Assembly: GCA_945878355.1 (NCBI GenBank) | Contig: CAMCTC010000014.1 | Span: 9,599-73,598, forward strand | Source: Bordetella parapertussis | GTDB lineage: Bacteria; Pseudomonadota; Gammaproteobacteria; Burkholderiales; Burkholderiaceae_C | DNA length: 64,000 nucleotides | Reading direction: 5' to 3' | Part shown: one piece after another, positions 18,067 to 28,310 of the stretch | Numbering within the stretch: the first letter of the stretch is position 1 | How the letters are laid out: each line of letters starts with the position of its first letter | The notes under the pieces: generated by a model | Databases searched by the model: none | What the model saw: the letters and a program-made list of their open reading frames with translations, nothing else | Told to the model about the DNA's origin: nothing | Position numbers and translations under genes: made by a program

Positions 18067-21000
18067 TCAGGGCTTGGCTGCTGCCGACGCAGCGTCAGCG
18101 GCCACCGCAGGCAAGGGCTCCAGCAGCTTGCGCTCAACCCGTTCGACCAGGGGCGCGTCCCAGCCGCCACTGATGCGGAACTCGCGCGCGCTGAGCTGGC
18201 GCAGCGGCTCGCGCAGCAACCACTGGCCGACAAACGCACCCAGCGCCACCGCCGGGTTGATCGCGGCATAGGCCAGCGAGGCGCTGGCGGTGTTGAGCTC
18301 GGGCAGCGCCAACACGTGCAGGCTCTGGGTTTCGCGGGCAATGTCGGCGCTGCCTTCGGCCAGCACCACGGCCTGCAGGCTGCGCAGGCGCAGGTTGTCG
18401 GTGTACGCGACGCCCTGGCTGACGCGCAGGTCGGCCGTGATGTGGTCGAAGGCCAGACCGTCCTGGAACACATCGCGGAAGTCCAGCAGCAAGCGGCGCG
18501 GCAAGGCTTGCAGGCTCAGCACGCCCAGCAGCCTGGCGGCGCCCACATCGACCTTGAGAAACTGGGCGTTGTCTATCGTCAGCGCCAGCTTGCCGCCCAG
18601 GCTGGGCAGGTCCGGCGCCAGCGGCGAGCCGTCCCAGCCCAGCAATCCCGTGATCTGTCCTTTGCCGCCTTTGAGCGCGAGACCCAGGCCCAATCGCTGC
18701 AGCAGCGCGCCGCCATCGTCGATGTCGAGCTTGAAGTCGAGCGCCATGCGCCGCGCTGAACCCGCAGCTGCGGCTTGCCATTGGCCACTGGCGGTCAAGC
18801 GTGCATCGGGGTTGCCCAACTGCAAGCGGTTCAAACGCCACTCGGCCGTGCCACCGGCCTCGCCTACCGGCAAACGGTTGACGGCCTCGACCGCCAGCTT
18901 GCCGAGCTTGTGGCCTCGCAGCTCGAAGTCATCGATCTCGATGTCGAGCGCAGGCACGCTGCTGGGCGCTTGTTCAAGCAGGCCGACCACCGAGTCGCTG
19001 ACCCGATCGGCATCCGCCGGTTGCAGCGACAGGCGCGAAAGGCGCGCCTTGATGCGTCCGGCAGCGCCAATGCTTCGGGGTTCACGGTATTCGACGCTGC
19101 CGGCAGTCTGGTCGGCCATGCCTTGAATCCGCCAGCCCTCTTCGCCTGGCTCGATCAATCGCTGCAGGTCCAGCGTCACACCGCTGAGCCTGCGCCCGCC
19201 AGCGTGCAGTTCGGCGGTCTTGAGCTGCACGCTGTGCGGCACCCACCCCCCCGCTTCGAAGTTCAGCGACGAATCGCCTGGCCAGGCCTGCGCGCGCCAA
19301 GCGTCGAGGTCGAGTCGCGGCAGCGTCAGCACGGCCCGGCCCCCCGCCACCAGTTCGGGTAGAACGCTGTCGTAAGCCAGCGCGCTGCGCAACACGCGGG
19401 TCGCGCCCTGGCTGCGCTCGAGCACCGCACTGGCCTGCAGCGGACCCAACTCAAGCCGCAGCCAGTCGCGCTGGGCGCCGCCACGCGGGCCGTCCTGCCA
19501 GGTGCTGCCCAAGCGCAGCGCGAGCTTGCCCTCGGCGGCCTTGCCCAGCGGTGCTGGCAGGTCAATCGCCAGGCCACCCAGCATGCTCGACAGCTGCCAT
19601 TCTGTCCGCCCTTGTTGCAGCCCGAGCAGGGCTCGGTAAGCGGTCTGGCCTTGCAGTCGCTGAGCCCATTGCGTGGCCGCACCGAGCTCGGGCGTACGAC
19701 GCAAACCCTCAGCGCTGGCAAGGCCCGCGATCGAGAAGCGCAGGCTGCCGTCGGCTTGGCTGCCGCCGTCGATCTGCGCCTCGCCGCCGACCAGCTGGGT
19801 GCGCAATCCCGTGACTTGCACGCTCTTTTGCGTGGCTTCGACCCGCCCGCGGGCATTGGGCAGCAGCGGCAGGTCGGGCCGCAGGCGCAGGTCGTTGCCC
19901 GGCAACTGCAGCACCGCATTGACCAGCGTGTCAGCGGGCCGGGCGAGCGGGATGTTCAAACCCAGCTTGAGCTCGGCGTTGCCGCTGACGCTGGCCAGGG
20001 CCAGTGTGTCGCCAGTCCAGGCACTGAGTGGCGTGGTGTTGAGGTAGCGCAGCAAATCGGGCAGCGGGCCGCGGACCTGGCCTTCGACCTCCAGCAAGGA
20101 GCTCGCCGACAGCTCGCGGATTCGCCCTTGCACCTCGGCCAGTTCCAGCCCCCACAGCTTGCCGCGAGCTTGCTGAAACTGCATCGAGTTGCGATCGAAC
20201 ACCAGCTCGCCGCTGACGCCAGAGAACGCTGGCCAGGGCGTTTCCCAGGCCGCTTGCTGACCCACCGCGAGCGCCGACGGCACAGGCGCGAGCGTCAAGT
20301 CCTGCACTTGGCCGGCGATCTGGAACTCGCCATCGCGGCGGTTGACATAGGGAAAATCCCATAGATCGCCCTTGACGCGGTAGCTGACTTTGCGGAGCTC
20401 GCCGCCCTGCACTGCGCGCTGAACCCAGGAGCGGGTCTGCGCATCGATGCCCAACGGCAAGTAGCGCGCCACACGGTTGGCCCGGCCTTCAGCGAGCGTG
20501 CCACTCAATTCAAGCAGGCCCGGCAGCCTGCCGCCTTTGCCAAAACCGCTGCCCGCGCCGCTGCGCCAGGTGGCGTTGAGCGCTCCGCGCGCGTCGTCGT
20601 TGTCGAAACGGGCATTGAGCAGCTTGAGTTCGATCTGCGGCGCAGCCTGGCTGAGCAGCGGCGCCACTGCGCCCTTGCCCGCCAGCTTGGTGTCGGCCTT
20701 GACGGGCTCGATGCGCCAGACCAGCTGGCTGGAAAAGTGCGTCAAGCGCACGCTGGTCTGCTCGAACACCCCGGGCAACTCGATCGCGCCGTCACGCAGG
20801 CTGAGGTCGGCATGGCCGCCGGCCTCGCTGGCACTGATGTCCAGATCGGCGCCATGCCAACCCGGGCGGCCAATGCCGCCGGGCTCGGGCGACGGGGCAG
20901 CGGCAATGGCCAGGCCTTGCACCTGGGCCTGCACCTTGTAGCGCACAGGGGCGTCGAGCGGGCCGTCCCAGCGCGCCTGCAGCGCCTGCACCCTGCCTTC

Positions 21001-22257
21001 AGGGTTGAGTTGTTGCAGCAGGCTGCGCAGCGCAGTGCCTATCGGCAGGCGCTCGGCCAGGTCAGCCAGCGCGGCCAGATCCAGACGGTCGGCCTTGAAT
21101 TCGCCGCCGGTCACCGGATGGTGGCCTGAGACCTGGTCAAGCTTCATGGCCTGGGTTTGGTGCCACTGCAACGCGAGCTGGCTCGGCGCCCAGACCTGGC
21201 CGTCGGCGGTGGCAAACGACAAGCGATCGACCGCCAGCTTCACGCCGCTGCTCGAGCGCTCCGCGACAAAACGCCCGCCGAGCTCGGAAAAAGCCAGCGG
21301 CGCCAGATCCCCCGTCAGCCGAGCCGACACCTGGCGCAGCGCAACATCCAGGGTCAGCGCTTGCGGCAGGCCCTGATCCCAGTCAACCCAAGCCCGCAGC
21401 GCGGCCTCGCCTTGTTGCAGATCCACTGGCAAATCGACATGGTGGCGCAGACCATTGACATCGACACTAGGCAAGTCGGCGTAGAGCATGCCCTTCCATT
21501 GCTGCCAGTCTCCGGCGCGCGCCAGCAAGGGGCCGCGGACCTGAGCCCGCAAACTCAGACGCTGGCCCCAGTCCGCCGGCGGCGTGGCATCCAGCCTGAG
21601 TTCGTGACGCCGCCCTTGGTTGCGCACCACCAGCAGCAAGTCGGACAACTGCAAGGGTGGTGCCTCACGCTGTTCGTCGACCCAGCGCAGCAAGCCGCCG
21701 CGGACGATCACCTCATGCTGCTCAAAGAACCAGTCGGCCGCGGCGCTGCCGTCCAACGCAGCATCGGTCGACGCCACATCCAGCCCCGCCACATGCCAAT
21801 GACCCTGGGCATCGCGGCGCACCTCAAGCCGGGCGTCCTCGATCAGCAATTGCTCGAAGCGCAGGCTCAAGCCCATCAAGGACGGCACCGAAAGCGCGGC
21901 AGAGACCTGCGGCAGCCGCAAAGCCTCGCGACCCCGCGCATCGCGCAGCACCACATCGCGCAGCACAAAAGACGGCACCCAGCCCGAGCTGTGCACCGCG
22001 ATCTGGCCGATTTGCACAGGATGCCCGAGCGCGCGACCCGCCTGCGCCTCGATCATCGGACGCCATTCGTCAAGACGGGGCAGAATCAACCAGTGCAGGG
22101 TCAGCCAGGCCAACACCAGGCCGGTCCATCCCGCCACCAGCAATCCCAGCGCTAGACGCAATGAAATGCGCCAGGATGAACGCCAAAACCGGCGCCGGTC
22201 AGACCAGGCTGGCCCGGCGGTGCGGCGCACAGCAGCGACTATGGACGAAAGGGGCAT
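18067..22257 (-). CDS. yhdP: YhdP family AsmA-like inter-membrane protein
   Basis: The 1396-aa protein has one N-terminal transmembrane segment (about 32-56) and a very long periplasmic beta-rich region. Family segments include an early IEAQAGRALGHPVQIGQI and a C-terminal VDVGAARLLGVLSLQALPRRL followed by FRDVFQDGLAFDHITADLR. YhdP-like AsmA proteins are thought to form hydrophobic-groove bridges that move phospholipid to the outer membrane. The start MPLSSIVAAV is chosen so that it does not overlap the divergent glnE; a start 108 bases further upstream would overlap it. The C-terminal end is Ala-rich. Confidence 0.92.
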   Translation of the reverse strand: MPLSSIVAAVRRTAGPAWSDRRRFWRSSWRISLRLALGLLVAGWTGLVLAWLTLHWLILPRLDEWRPMIEAQAGRALGHPVQIGQIAVHSSGWVPSFVLRDVVLRDARGREALRLPQVSAALSVPSLMGLSLRFEQLLIEDARLEVRRDAQGHWHVAGLDVASTDAALDGSAAADWFFEQHEVIVRGGLLRWVDEQREAPPLQLSDLLLVVRNQGRRHELRLDATPPADWGQRLSLRAQVRGPLLARAGDWQQWKGMLYADLPSVDVNGLRHHVDLPVDLQQGEAALRAWVDWDQGLPQALTLDVALRQVSARLTGDLAPLAFSELGGRFVAERSSSGVKLAVDRLSFATADGQVWAPSQLALQWHQTQAMKLDQVSGHHPVTGGEFKADRLDLAALADLAERLPIGTALRSLLQQLNPEGRVQALQARWDGPLDAPVRYKVQAQVQGLAIAAAPSPEPGGIGRPGWHGADLDISASEAGGHADLSLRDGAIELPGVFEQTSVRLTHFSSQLVWRIEPVKADTKLAGKGAVAPLLSQAAPQIELKLLNARFDNDDARGALNATWRSGAGSGFGKGGRLPGLLELSGTLAEGRANRVARYLPLGIDAQTRSWVQRAVQGGELRKVSYRVKGDLWDFPYVNRRDGEFQIAGQVQDLTLAPVPSALAVGQQAAWETPWPAFSGVSGELVFDRNSMQFQQARGKLWGLELAEVQGRIRELSASSLLEVEGQVRGPLPDLLRYLNTTPLSAWTGDTLALASVSGNAELKLGLNIPLARPADTLVNAVLQLPGNDLRLRPDLPLLPNARGRVEATQKSVQVTGLRTQLVGGEAQIDGGSQADGSLRFSIAGLASAEGLRRTPELGAATQWAQRLQGQTAYRALLGLQQGRTEWQLSSMLGGLAIDLPAPLGKAAEGKLALRLGSTWQDGPRGGAQRDWLRLELGPLQASAVLERSQGATRVLRSALAYDSVLPELVAGGRAVLTLPRLDLDAWRAQAWPGDSSLNFEAGGWVPHSVQLKTAELHAGGRRLSGVTLDLQRLIEPGEEGWRIQGMADQTAGSVEYREPRSIGAAGRIKARLSRLSLQPADADRVSDSVVGLLEQAPSSVPALDIEIDDFELRGHKLGKLAVEAVNRLPVGEAGGTAEWRLNRLQLGNPDARLTASGQWQAAAAGSARRMALDFKLDIDDGGALLQRLGLGLALKGGKGQITGLLGWDGSPLAPDLPSLGGKLALTIDNAQFLKVDVGAARLLGVLSLQALPRRLLLDFRDVFQDGLAFDHITADLRVSQGVAYTDNLRLRSLQAVVLAEGSADIARETQSLHVLALPELNTASASLAYAAINPAVALGAFVGQWLLREPLRQLSAREFRISGGWDAPLVERVERKLLEPLPAVAADAASAAAKP

Positions 22258-22357
22258 GGATGGTGCGCAGGGACCGACAGGCGAGACATGAGACCGGCGG
22301 GCATGGAGTCGCCGACAAGCATGGTAGCGGCGCTTCAATCTAGCACGACGCCAACGC

Positions 22358-25123
22358 ATGACCATGCCCTCAGACCTGCCGAAGCCAGACCCTTCCGGCG
22401 CCAGCGCCGACCACAGCCGCTTCGTCCAGCGTGTGCGCCGGCGCTATGCCGCCGAGCTGCCGCTGCTGCCGCCCGGCCTGCCCGCTGCGTCCACGCTGAA
22501 TGACCTGGCCCAGCAACTTCAGGCGCAGGGCCGGCCGCTGGCCTCGGCCCTGCGGGTGCTGCGCCAACTCGTGCTCGAGCGTCTGGCCGTGCTCGATGTG
22601 GAGCAGTCCGCGACACTGGAGCAGGTCACCGGAACGATGACGCTGCTGGCCGAGGTCACGCTGGAAATCGCGCTGGCCGCGGCCCGTGCCGATGAGGACA
22701 CACGCAGCGGACCGCCTTTGGATGAGAAAGGCCAGCTGATCGATTTCTGGATCATCGGCATGGGCAAGCTCGGCGCACGCGAGTTGAACGTGTCGTCCGA
22801 CATCGACCTGATCTATGTCTATGAAGACGATGGCCAGACCACCGGGGTAGCTCAGGGCACCGCGAGGTCCAGCGTCAGCGCCCACGAATACTTCAGCGGC
22901 GTCGCCAAGCGCTTGTACGCGCTGATCGGGGACGCGACTGACGACGGCTTCGTCTTCCGCGTCGACCTGGCACTGCGTCCGAATGGCAACTCGGGTCCGC
23001 CGGTGGTCAGCCTAGCGATGCTGGAGGAGTATTTCCAGGTCCAGGGCCGCGAATGGGAGCGGTTCGCCTGGCTCAAGAGCCGGGTGGTCGCGCCGCACGC
23101 CTCCGTGGCATCGGGCCGGGCGCTGCCGCTGCGCGCGTTGGTCACGGCGTTTGTCTACCGGCGCTACCTGGACTATGGCATCTTCGAGGGCCTGCGCCAG
23201 TTGCACCGCAAGATTCGTGAAGAGGCCCAACGCCGTGCCGCAGGTCGACCCGAGCGCGCCAATGACGTGAAGCTCTCGCGCGGCGGTATCCGCGAGATCG
23301 AGTTCATCGTCCAGCTGCTGCTGGTGGTGCGCGGCGGACAGTTCCCCGAGATCCGCACCCGATCCACGCTGACCAGCTTGCAGCGCTTGGCAGCACACGG
23401 GCTGATGAAGCCCGAGACCGCCGCCAAGCTGGCCGAGGCCTATGACTTCCTGCGTCGAGTCGAGCACCGGATCCAGTATCTCGACGACCAACAAACCCAT
23501 TTGCTGCCGACTGCCGATGCCGACCTGGCCTGGATCGCGAGCTCGCTAGGACTGAGTGGGCAGGCTTCGGCCAGCGAGCTGCTAGACCGGCTGTGCGAGA
23601 TCCGCGAGCTGGTGGCCACCGAGTTCGATGCCTTGTTGCATGAAGGCCAAGCGCCTGCGACCCAAGCGCGCAATGGCTGCAAGCAATGCGGCGTGACGCC
23701 ATTGGCCATCGACAGCGACGCACTGCTCGACAAGCTGCCGGTCGCGCTGGCCGAGCGGGTGAGAGTCTGGCGCGCCCACCCAAGGGTGCAGAACCTGCGC
23801 GACGAGGCCAAGCTGCGCCTGGGCAAGCTGGTCGAGCGGGCGGCAGCCTGCCTGGCCGACAACGGCTGCACCGAGGCCGCCGCGCTGCGCTTCATCGACT
23901 GGCTCGAACCCCTGCTGCGTCGCGACAGCTACATCGCGCTGCTGGTCGAACGGCCAGAGGTGATGCGCAGGCTGCTGCGCCTGCTGGGCCTTGCGCGCTG
24001 GCCGATGCAGTACCTGATGCGCCACCCAGGCGTGATCGACGAGCTGGCCGACCCCAGGCTGCTGCATGAGCGCTTCGACGCCGCAGAGTACACCCGCAAC
24101 CTCGACGAGCGCCATCTCGCCTGGCGACGCGCTGGCGAGGATCACGAGGACGCGCTGCTAGACACGCTGCGCCATGCCCACCATGCCGAGGTCTTTCGCA
24201 CTCTGGTGCGAGACGTCGAGGGCCTGCTAACAGTCGAACAAGTGGCTGACGACTTGTCGGCGTTGGCCGACGCGACGTTGGACTGCACGCTGCGCTGGGC
24301 TTGGCCGCGACTGCGACAGCACCACCGTGAGAAGCCACAATTCGCCGTCGTCGCGTACGGCAAACTCGGTGGCAAGGAACTGGGCTACGGCAGCGATCTC
24401 GACGTGGTCTTCCTCTACGACGATGCCGACGAGCCCGACCCTGACCGGGCGCAGGAGGTCTATGGCCACTTCGTCCGCAAGCTCATCACCTGGCTGACGC
24501 TGCGAACCGCCGCAGGCGAGCTGTTCGACATCGATACCGCGTTGCGACCGAACGGCAATTCAGGCTTGCTGGTCACGTCGATCAGCGCGTTCGAACGCTA
24601 CCAGGTCGGACGCGGCAGCAACACCGCCTGGACCTGGGAACACCAGGCCCTGACGCGGGCCCGGTTTTGCGCTGGCTCGACCGACCTGGGCCGGCGCTTC
24701 GACGCAGTAAGGCGTCAGGTGCTGGCGGCGCCGCGCGACGCAGCGGCCTTAAAACGCGAAGTCCTCGAGATGCGCGACAAGGTGCGCGCAGCGCGACCGA
24801 TCAAGCCCGACCTATACGACGTCAAACACAGCCCGGGCGGCATGATGGATGCTGAGTTCGCGGTGCAGGCACTGGTTCTGGCCGAGGCTTCAACGCACCC
24901 GACCTTGCTCGACAACGCTGGAAATATCGCGCTGTTACAGCGTACCGAGGCGCAAGGACTGCTGCCGGCTGGCATCGGCGAGGCCGCTGCCACGGCCTAC
25001 CGTGAGCTGCGTCGGGCCCAGCATGGCGCAAGGCTAGACGAGCGGCCGACACAGTTCGACCCCGAGTCTCTGGCGAGCGAACGCGCAGCGGTGCTGGCCT
25101 TGTGGCGAGCGGTCTTCAGCTGA
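22358..25123 (+). CDS. glnE: Bifunctional glutamine synthetase adenylyltransferase/deadenylase GlnE
   Basis: GlnE adenylylates glutamine synthetase when nitrogen is plentiful and removes AMP when it is scarce, under PII control. The 921-aa protein has the two nucleotidyltransferase domains. The N-terminal one has GMGKLGARELNVSSDIDL at about 133 and the C-terminal one has AYGKLGGKELGYGSDLDVV at about 665, each with its DxD metal pair. The conserved SPGGMMDAEF motif is near 827. The MTMPSD start has two close ATGs. The last 22 bases overlap the rhombosortase start, so the two are probably translated from one mRNA. Confidence 0.96.
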   Translation: MTMPSDLPKPDPSGASADHSRFVQRVRRRYAAELPLLPPGLPAASTLNDLAQQLQAQGRPLASALRVLRQLVLERLAVLDVEQSATLEQVTGTMTLLAEVTLEIALAAARADEDTRSGPPLDEKGQLIDFWIIGMGKLGARELNVSSDIDLIYVYEDDGQTTGVAQGTARSSVSAHEYFSGVAKRLYALIGDATDDGFVFRVDLALRPNGNSGPPVVSLAMLEEYFQVQGREWERFAWLKSRVVAPHASVASGRALPLRALVTAFVYRRYLDYGIFEGLRQLHRKIREEAQRRAAGRPERANDVKLSRGGIREIEFIVQLLLVVRGGQFPEIRTRSTLTSLQRLAAHGLMKPETAAKLAEAYDFLRRVEHRIQYLDDQQTHLLPTADADLAWIASSLGLSGQASASELLDRLCEIRELVATEFDALLHEGQAPATQARNGCKQCGVTPLAIDSDALLDKLPVALAERVRVWRAHPRVQNLRDEAKLRLGKLVERAAACLADNGCTEAAALRFIDWLEPLLRRDSYIALLVERPEVMRRLLRLLGLARWPMQYLMRHPGVIDELADPRLLHERFDAAEYTRNLDERHLAWRRAGEDHEDALLDTLRHAHHAEVFRTLVRDVEGLLTVEQVADDLSALADATLDCTLRWAWPRLRQHHREKPQFAVVAYGKLGGKELGYGSDLDVVFLYDDADEPDPDRAQEVYGHFVRKLITWLTLRTAAGELFDIDTALRPNGNSGLLVTSISAFERYQVGRGSNTAWTWEHQALTRARFCAGSTDLGRRFDAVRRQVLAAPRDAAALKREVLEMRDKVRAARPIKPDLYDVKHSPGGMMDAEFAVQALVLAEASTHPTLLDNAGNIALLQRTEAQGLLPAGIGEAAATAYRELRRAQHGARLDERPTQFDPESLASERAAVLALWRAVFS

Positions 25124-25725
25124 AGGCTGCGCTGCTCACACGGCCCAGTTGGGCCTGGTGGGGCTTGAGCGCGCTGGCAGCAGGCGGCGCGCTGGCAGCG
25201 ATGGCGATAGACCCGGCGGGCTTGCGTTGGCAGCCCGAACTCGCTTGGACGCAGCCCTGGCGGTGCATGACCGCCGCCTGGGTTCACTGGAGCGGCCTGC
25301 ACCTGGTGGCCAACTTGGTGGGGACGGCCCTGGTCGCCGCCCTCGGTACGGTGGCTGGCTGCGGCCGACGCGCCGCGCTGGCCTGGGCGCTGGCCTGGCC
25401 GATCAGCCACATGGCGCTGCTGCTGCAGCCCGCGCTCGGCAGCTACGGGGGCCTGTCCGGCCTGCTGCATGCCGGCGTCGCGGTGGCCGGCTGGCAGCTG
25501 CTGCGCGGCGAGCGCGGCCAGCGCCAAGCCATAGGCGCGGCGATGCTGACCGGGCTGGCGCTCAAACTGCTGCTCGAAGCACCTTGGGAAGGCCCGCTGC
25601 GAACCGTCGCTGGCTGGGACATCGCGATCGCCCCGATGGCCCACGCCAGCGGCAGCGCCGCCGGCTTGCTGTGCGCGCTGGCCTGCGGCGTCGGCAAGCC
25701 GGCGCGCAACGCTGCCGGTGGTTAG
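25102..25725 (+). CDS. rrtA: Rhombosortase (rhomboid-family intramembrane protease)
   Basis: The 207-aa polytopic membrane protein, with about six hydrophobic segments, shows the rhomboid hallmarks. HxxxxHxxxN is His62/His67/Asn71 (VHWSGLHLVAN), the catalytic serine Ser119 is in YGGLSGLLHAG, and the catalytic histidine His181 is in AHASG. The small size and GLSGxLH rather than GxSG with extra domains fit rhombosortase, the enzyme that cleaves GlyGly-CTERM tails, rather than GlpG. A GlyGly-CTERM protein (the subtilase) lies 14 kb away. The start is GTG at 25102, overlapping glnE. A plain rhomboid protease is the alternative. Confidence 0.85.
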   Translation: MASGLQLKAALLTRPSWAWWGLSALAAGGALAAMAIDPAGLRWQPELAWTQPWRCMTAAWVHWSGLHLVANLVGTALVAALGTVAGCGRRAALAWALAWPISHMALLLQPALGSYGGLSGLLHAGVAVAGWQLLRGERGQRQAIGAAMLTGLALKLLLEAPWEGPLRTVAGWDIAIAPMAHASGSAAGLLCALACGVGKPARNAAGG

Positions 25726-25735
25726 CATCACCACC

Positions 25736-26635
25736 ATGCCTGAACGAAGAACAAGCCTCGACGGTGTGGCCGTCGCCTCCTTGCTGCTGTGCTGCGCGCT
25801 CTGGGGTCTGAACCATGTCGCGACCAAACTCACGTTGCACGACGTGCCTCCGCTGGTCCAGGCCGGCCTGCGATCGCTCGGTGCAGCGCTGCTGGTCGCG
25901 CTGTGGGCCCGCTGGCGTGGGCTGTCACTGTCGCCGCGCAACGGCACGCTGGGCGCCGGCTTGCTGGCCGGGGCGCTGTTCGGACTCGAGTTTGCTTGCA
26001 TCTTCATCGGCCTGCAGTTCACCACCGCGTCGCGCATGGTCGTGTTTGTCTACGCAGCCCCCTTCGTCGTCGCGCTGGGGATGCCGCTGGTGGCCAAGAC
26101 CGAGCGGCCCAGCGCGGTGCAGTTGCTGGGCCTGGCAGCGGCGCTGTGCGGCGTGACCTGGGCCTTTGCCGAAGGGCTCACCGGCGGAGGCGATCAGCAG
26201 TGGCTGGGCGATGCGCTGGGCATCGCGGCAGCGCTGCTGTGGGGCGGCACCACGCTGGTCATCCGCGGCAGCCGCTTGGCAGGCGCATCACCCGAACAGA
26301 CCTTGTTCTACCAGCTCGGCGTGTCGGGCCTGCTGCTGGTCGCGGCCTCGCTGACCTCGGGCGAGGTCTGGCCAGCGCCGGGCTCGCTGGGCGCACAGCC
26401 GCTGCTGCTGATGGCTTTCCAGACCGTGATCGTCACTTTCGTCAGCTACTTGCTGTGGTTCTGGCTGGTGCGTCACTACCCCGCAACCCAGGTCTCGTCG
26501 TTCACGATGCTGACCCCGCTGTTCGGCCTGCTGGCCGGCGTGCTGCTGCTCGGCGAGCCGTTGACGCTGCGGCTGGCGGTGGCCTGCGGCGCGGTGGTGG
26601 CGGGCATCGCGCTGGTCAACCGACCACAGCGCTAA
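25736..26635 (+). CDS. EamA (DMT) family transporter
   Basis: The 299-aa inner-membrane protein has about ten hydrophobic segments in two EamA repeats. The first opens at SLLLCCALWGLNHVATKL and the second near LGIAAALLWGGTTLVIRG. The C-terminal YPATQVSSFTMLTPLFGLLAGVLLLGEPL is the classic second-repeat signature. Family members export amino acids or other small metabolites; the substrate is unknown. I use ATG 25736; a GTG at 25718 is possible and would overlap the rhombosortase stop. Confidence 0.92.
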   Translation: MPERRTSLDGVAVASLLLCCALWGLNHVATKLTLHDVPPLVQAGLRSLGAALLVALWARWRGLSLSPRNGTLGAGLLAGALFGLEFACIFIGLQFTTASRMVVFVYAAPFVVALGMPLVAKTERPSAVQLLGLAAALCGVTWAFAEGLTGGGDQQWLGDALGIAAALLWGGTTLVIRGSRLAGASPEQTLFYQLGVSGLLLVAASLTSGEVWPAPGSLGAQPLLLMAFQTVIVTFVSYLLWFWLVRHYPATQVSSFTMLTPLFGLLAGVLLLGEPLTLRLAVACGAVVAGIALVNRPQR

Positions 26636-26716
26636 GGCGCTGTCACTTGGGCGTCCGGCCCTCGGTTGCTCACTGGCCTAGACTCATCCCGGTCAACCCA
26701 CTTGAGGAGTCCTCCC

Positions 26717-27373
26717 ATGATCACGCTCTGCGGCTTCAGCGTTTCGAACTACTACAACAAGGTCAAGCTGGCCTTGCTGGAAAAAGGCATTCCGTTCAAG
26801 GAGGAGCTGGTGATGACCGGCTCCAGCGCCGAGACCGTGCTCAGCGCGACGCCGCTGGGCAAGGTGCCGTTCATCCGCACCGAGCAGGGCGTGCTGTGCG
26901 AAAGCCAGGTGATCAACGACTACCTGGAAGCGGCCTATCCCGCGCAGCCCTTGGTCCCGGCGGACCCGTTCGCCGCGGCCAAGGTTCGCGAACTGTGCAC
27001 CTTCATCGAAATGCACCTTGAGTTGGTCGCTCGCGAGCTCTACAAGCAAGCGTTCTTCGGTGGCACGGTCAGCGAAGAGACCCAAGATCGGGTGCGCAAG
27101 CAACTGGCCAAGAGCATTCCCGCGTTCAAGCGCCTGGCCAAGTTCGGGCCCTATGTGGCGGGCGACAGCTTCACGCTGGCCGACTGCGCGGCCTATGTGA
27201 GCCTGCCGCTGGTGGCCCTGGCCACCAAGAAGGTGCTGGGCGAGGACATGCTGGCTGCCGGCGGCATCGACTGGAAAGCCTACGCCGCGGTGGTCGGCGC
27301 GCGCCCGCATGCGCAGAAGGTGGATGCCGACAAGAAGGCCGACGCCGCCCGCATGGCCGCCAAGCCGGTCTGA
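26717..27373 (+). CDS. Glutathione S-transferase family protein
   Basis: The 218-aa protein has a thioredoxin-like N-terminal domain (SVSNYYNKVKLALLEKGIPF, then LGKVPFI and CESQVINDYL) and an all-helical C-terminal domain from about residue 90 with the GDSFTLADCAAYV N-capping motif. It conjugates glutathione to electrophiles or handles peroxides; the natural substrate is unknown. AGGAG at 26705-26709 sits seven bases before the ATG, and a -10-like TAGACT lies about 25 bases further up, so it probably has its own promoter. Confidence 0.93.
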   Translation: MITLCGFSVSNYYNKVKLALLEKGIPFKEELVMTGSSAETVLSATPLGKVPFIRTEQGVLCESQVINDYLEAAYPAQPLVPADPFAAAKVRELCTFIEMHLELVARELYKQAFFGGTVSEETQDRVRKQLAKSIPAFKRLAKFGPYVAGDSFTLADCAAYVSLPLVALATKKVLGEDMLAAGGIDWKAYAAVVGARPHAQKVDADKKADAARMAAKPV

Positions 27374-27392
27374 CCCGGACGACGCTGCGCGC

Positions 27393-28259
27393 TCAGGCGG
27401 GTTGCGCGCCGGCGTCCCGCGCAACTGCGGCAAGCCGCAGCGTCACTTCCTTGCGGTAGCGGTTGAGCTCCTGCACGCTGGCAAAGCTGCGTTCCATCAG
27501 CAGGCTCATGTTGTGCAGGATGCGCTCGACGACCTTGTTCTCCCAGACGCTGTCGAACTGGATCTGCTGGTCCAGCCAATGTTCGAGCCAGGCCGGGTCG
27601 GGAAGTCGGCTTTGCACCGTGTCGCGCGGGAACAGCGCCTGGTTGACATGCAGATTGGTAGGGTGCAGCGCCTGCGCGGTGCGCCGAGCACTGGCCATCA
27701 ACACGCCGACCTTGGCGAAGGCGGCGCGCGCCTCGTCGCCAAACTTCGTCAGCGCGCGCTTCATGTAGCGCAGGTAGGCGCCGCCGTGGCGAGCTTCGTC
27801 GCGCGCCAGGGTTTCGTAGATCTGCCGGATCACCGGCTCGGTGTGCCACTCTGCGGCACGCCGATACCAGTGGTTCAAGCGGATCTCACCGCAAAAGTGC
27901 AGCATCAAGGTCTCCAGCGCCGGCGCCGGGTCAAACTCAAAGCGCACCTCGTGCAGCTCGGCTTCGGTGGGCACCAACTCGGGCCGAAAGCGGCGCAGGT
28001 ATTCCATCAATACCAGCGAGTGCTTCTGCTCCTCGAAGAACCACACGCTCATGAAAGCCGAGAAATCGCTGTCATCGCGGTTGTCGCGCAGGAACATCTC
28101 GGTGGCCGGCAGCGCCGCCCACTCGGTGATGGCATTCATCTTGATGGTCTGAGCCTGGGCATCGCTGAGCTGGCTGGGGTCGAAGCTGGCCCACGCGATG
28201 TCGCTGTCCATGTTCCAACGCACGGCTTCGAGCTGCTTGAAGAGTTCGGGGTAAAGCAT
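27393..28259 (-). CDS. Ferritin-like di-iron protein
   Basis: The 288-aa helical protein shows repeated di-iron ligand patterns: ITEWAALPATEMF, FFEEQKHSL, FCGEIRLNHWYRRAAEWH and ARDEARHG. The EExxH and DExRH pair is typical of ferritin-like and acyl-ACP-desaturase-like di-iron carboxylate enzymes. The reaction is unknown; an oxidoreductase or hydroxylase on a lipid or small molecule is plausible. It is convergent with the GST gene 20 bases away. A three-copy REP-like array lies directly upstream, between this gene and corA. Confidence 0.82.
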   Translation of the reverse strand: MLYPELFKQLEAVRWNMDSDIAWASFDPSQLSDAQAQTIKMNAITEWAALPATEMFLRDNRDDSDFSAFMSVWFFEEQKHSLVLMEYLRRFRPELVPTEAELHEVRFEFDPAPALETLMLHFCGEIRLNHWYRRAAEWHTEPVIRQIYETLARDEARHGGAYLRYMKRALTKFGDEARAAFAKVGVLMASARRTAQALHPTNLHVNQALFPRDTVQSRLPDPAWLEHWLDQQIQFDSVWENKVVERILHNMSLLMERSFASVQELNRYRKEVTLRLAAVARDAGAQPA

Positions 28260-28310
28260 CGCTGTCTTTCGGGAATCGATGGCGGGATTCTAGGCCGGGT
28301 ACCTGCGCAA

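Noticed and set aside
25102..25725. GlpG-type housekeeping rhomboid
   Set aside because: Too short, no N-terminal cytoplasmic domain, and the YGGLSGLLHAG setting fits rhombosortase better; kept as an alternative in the entry.
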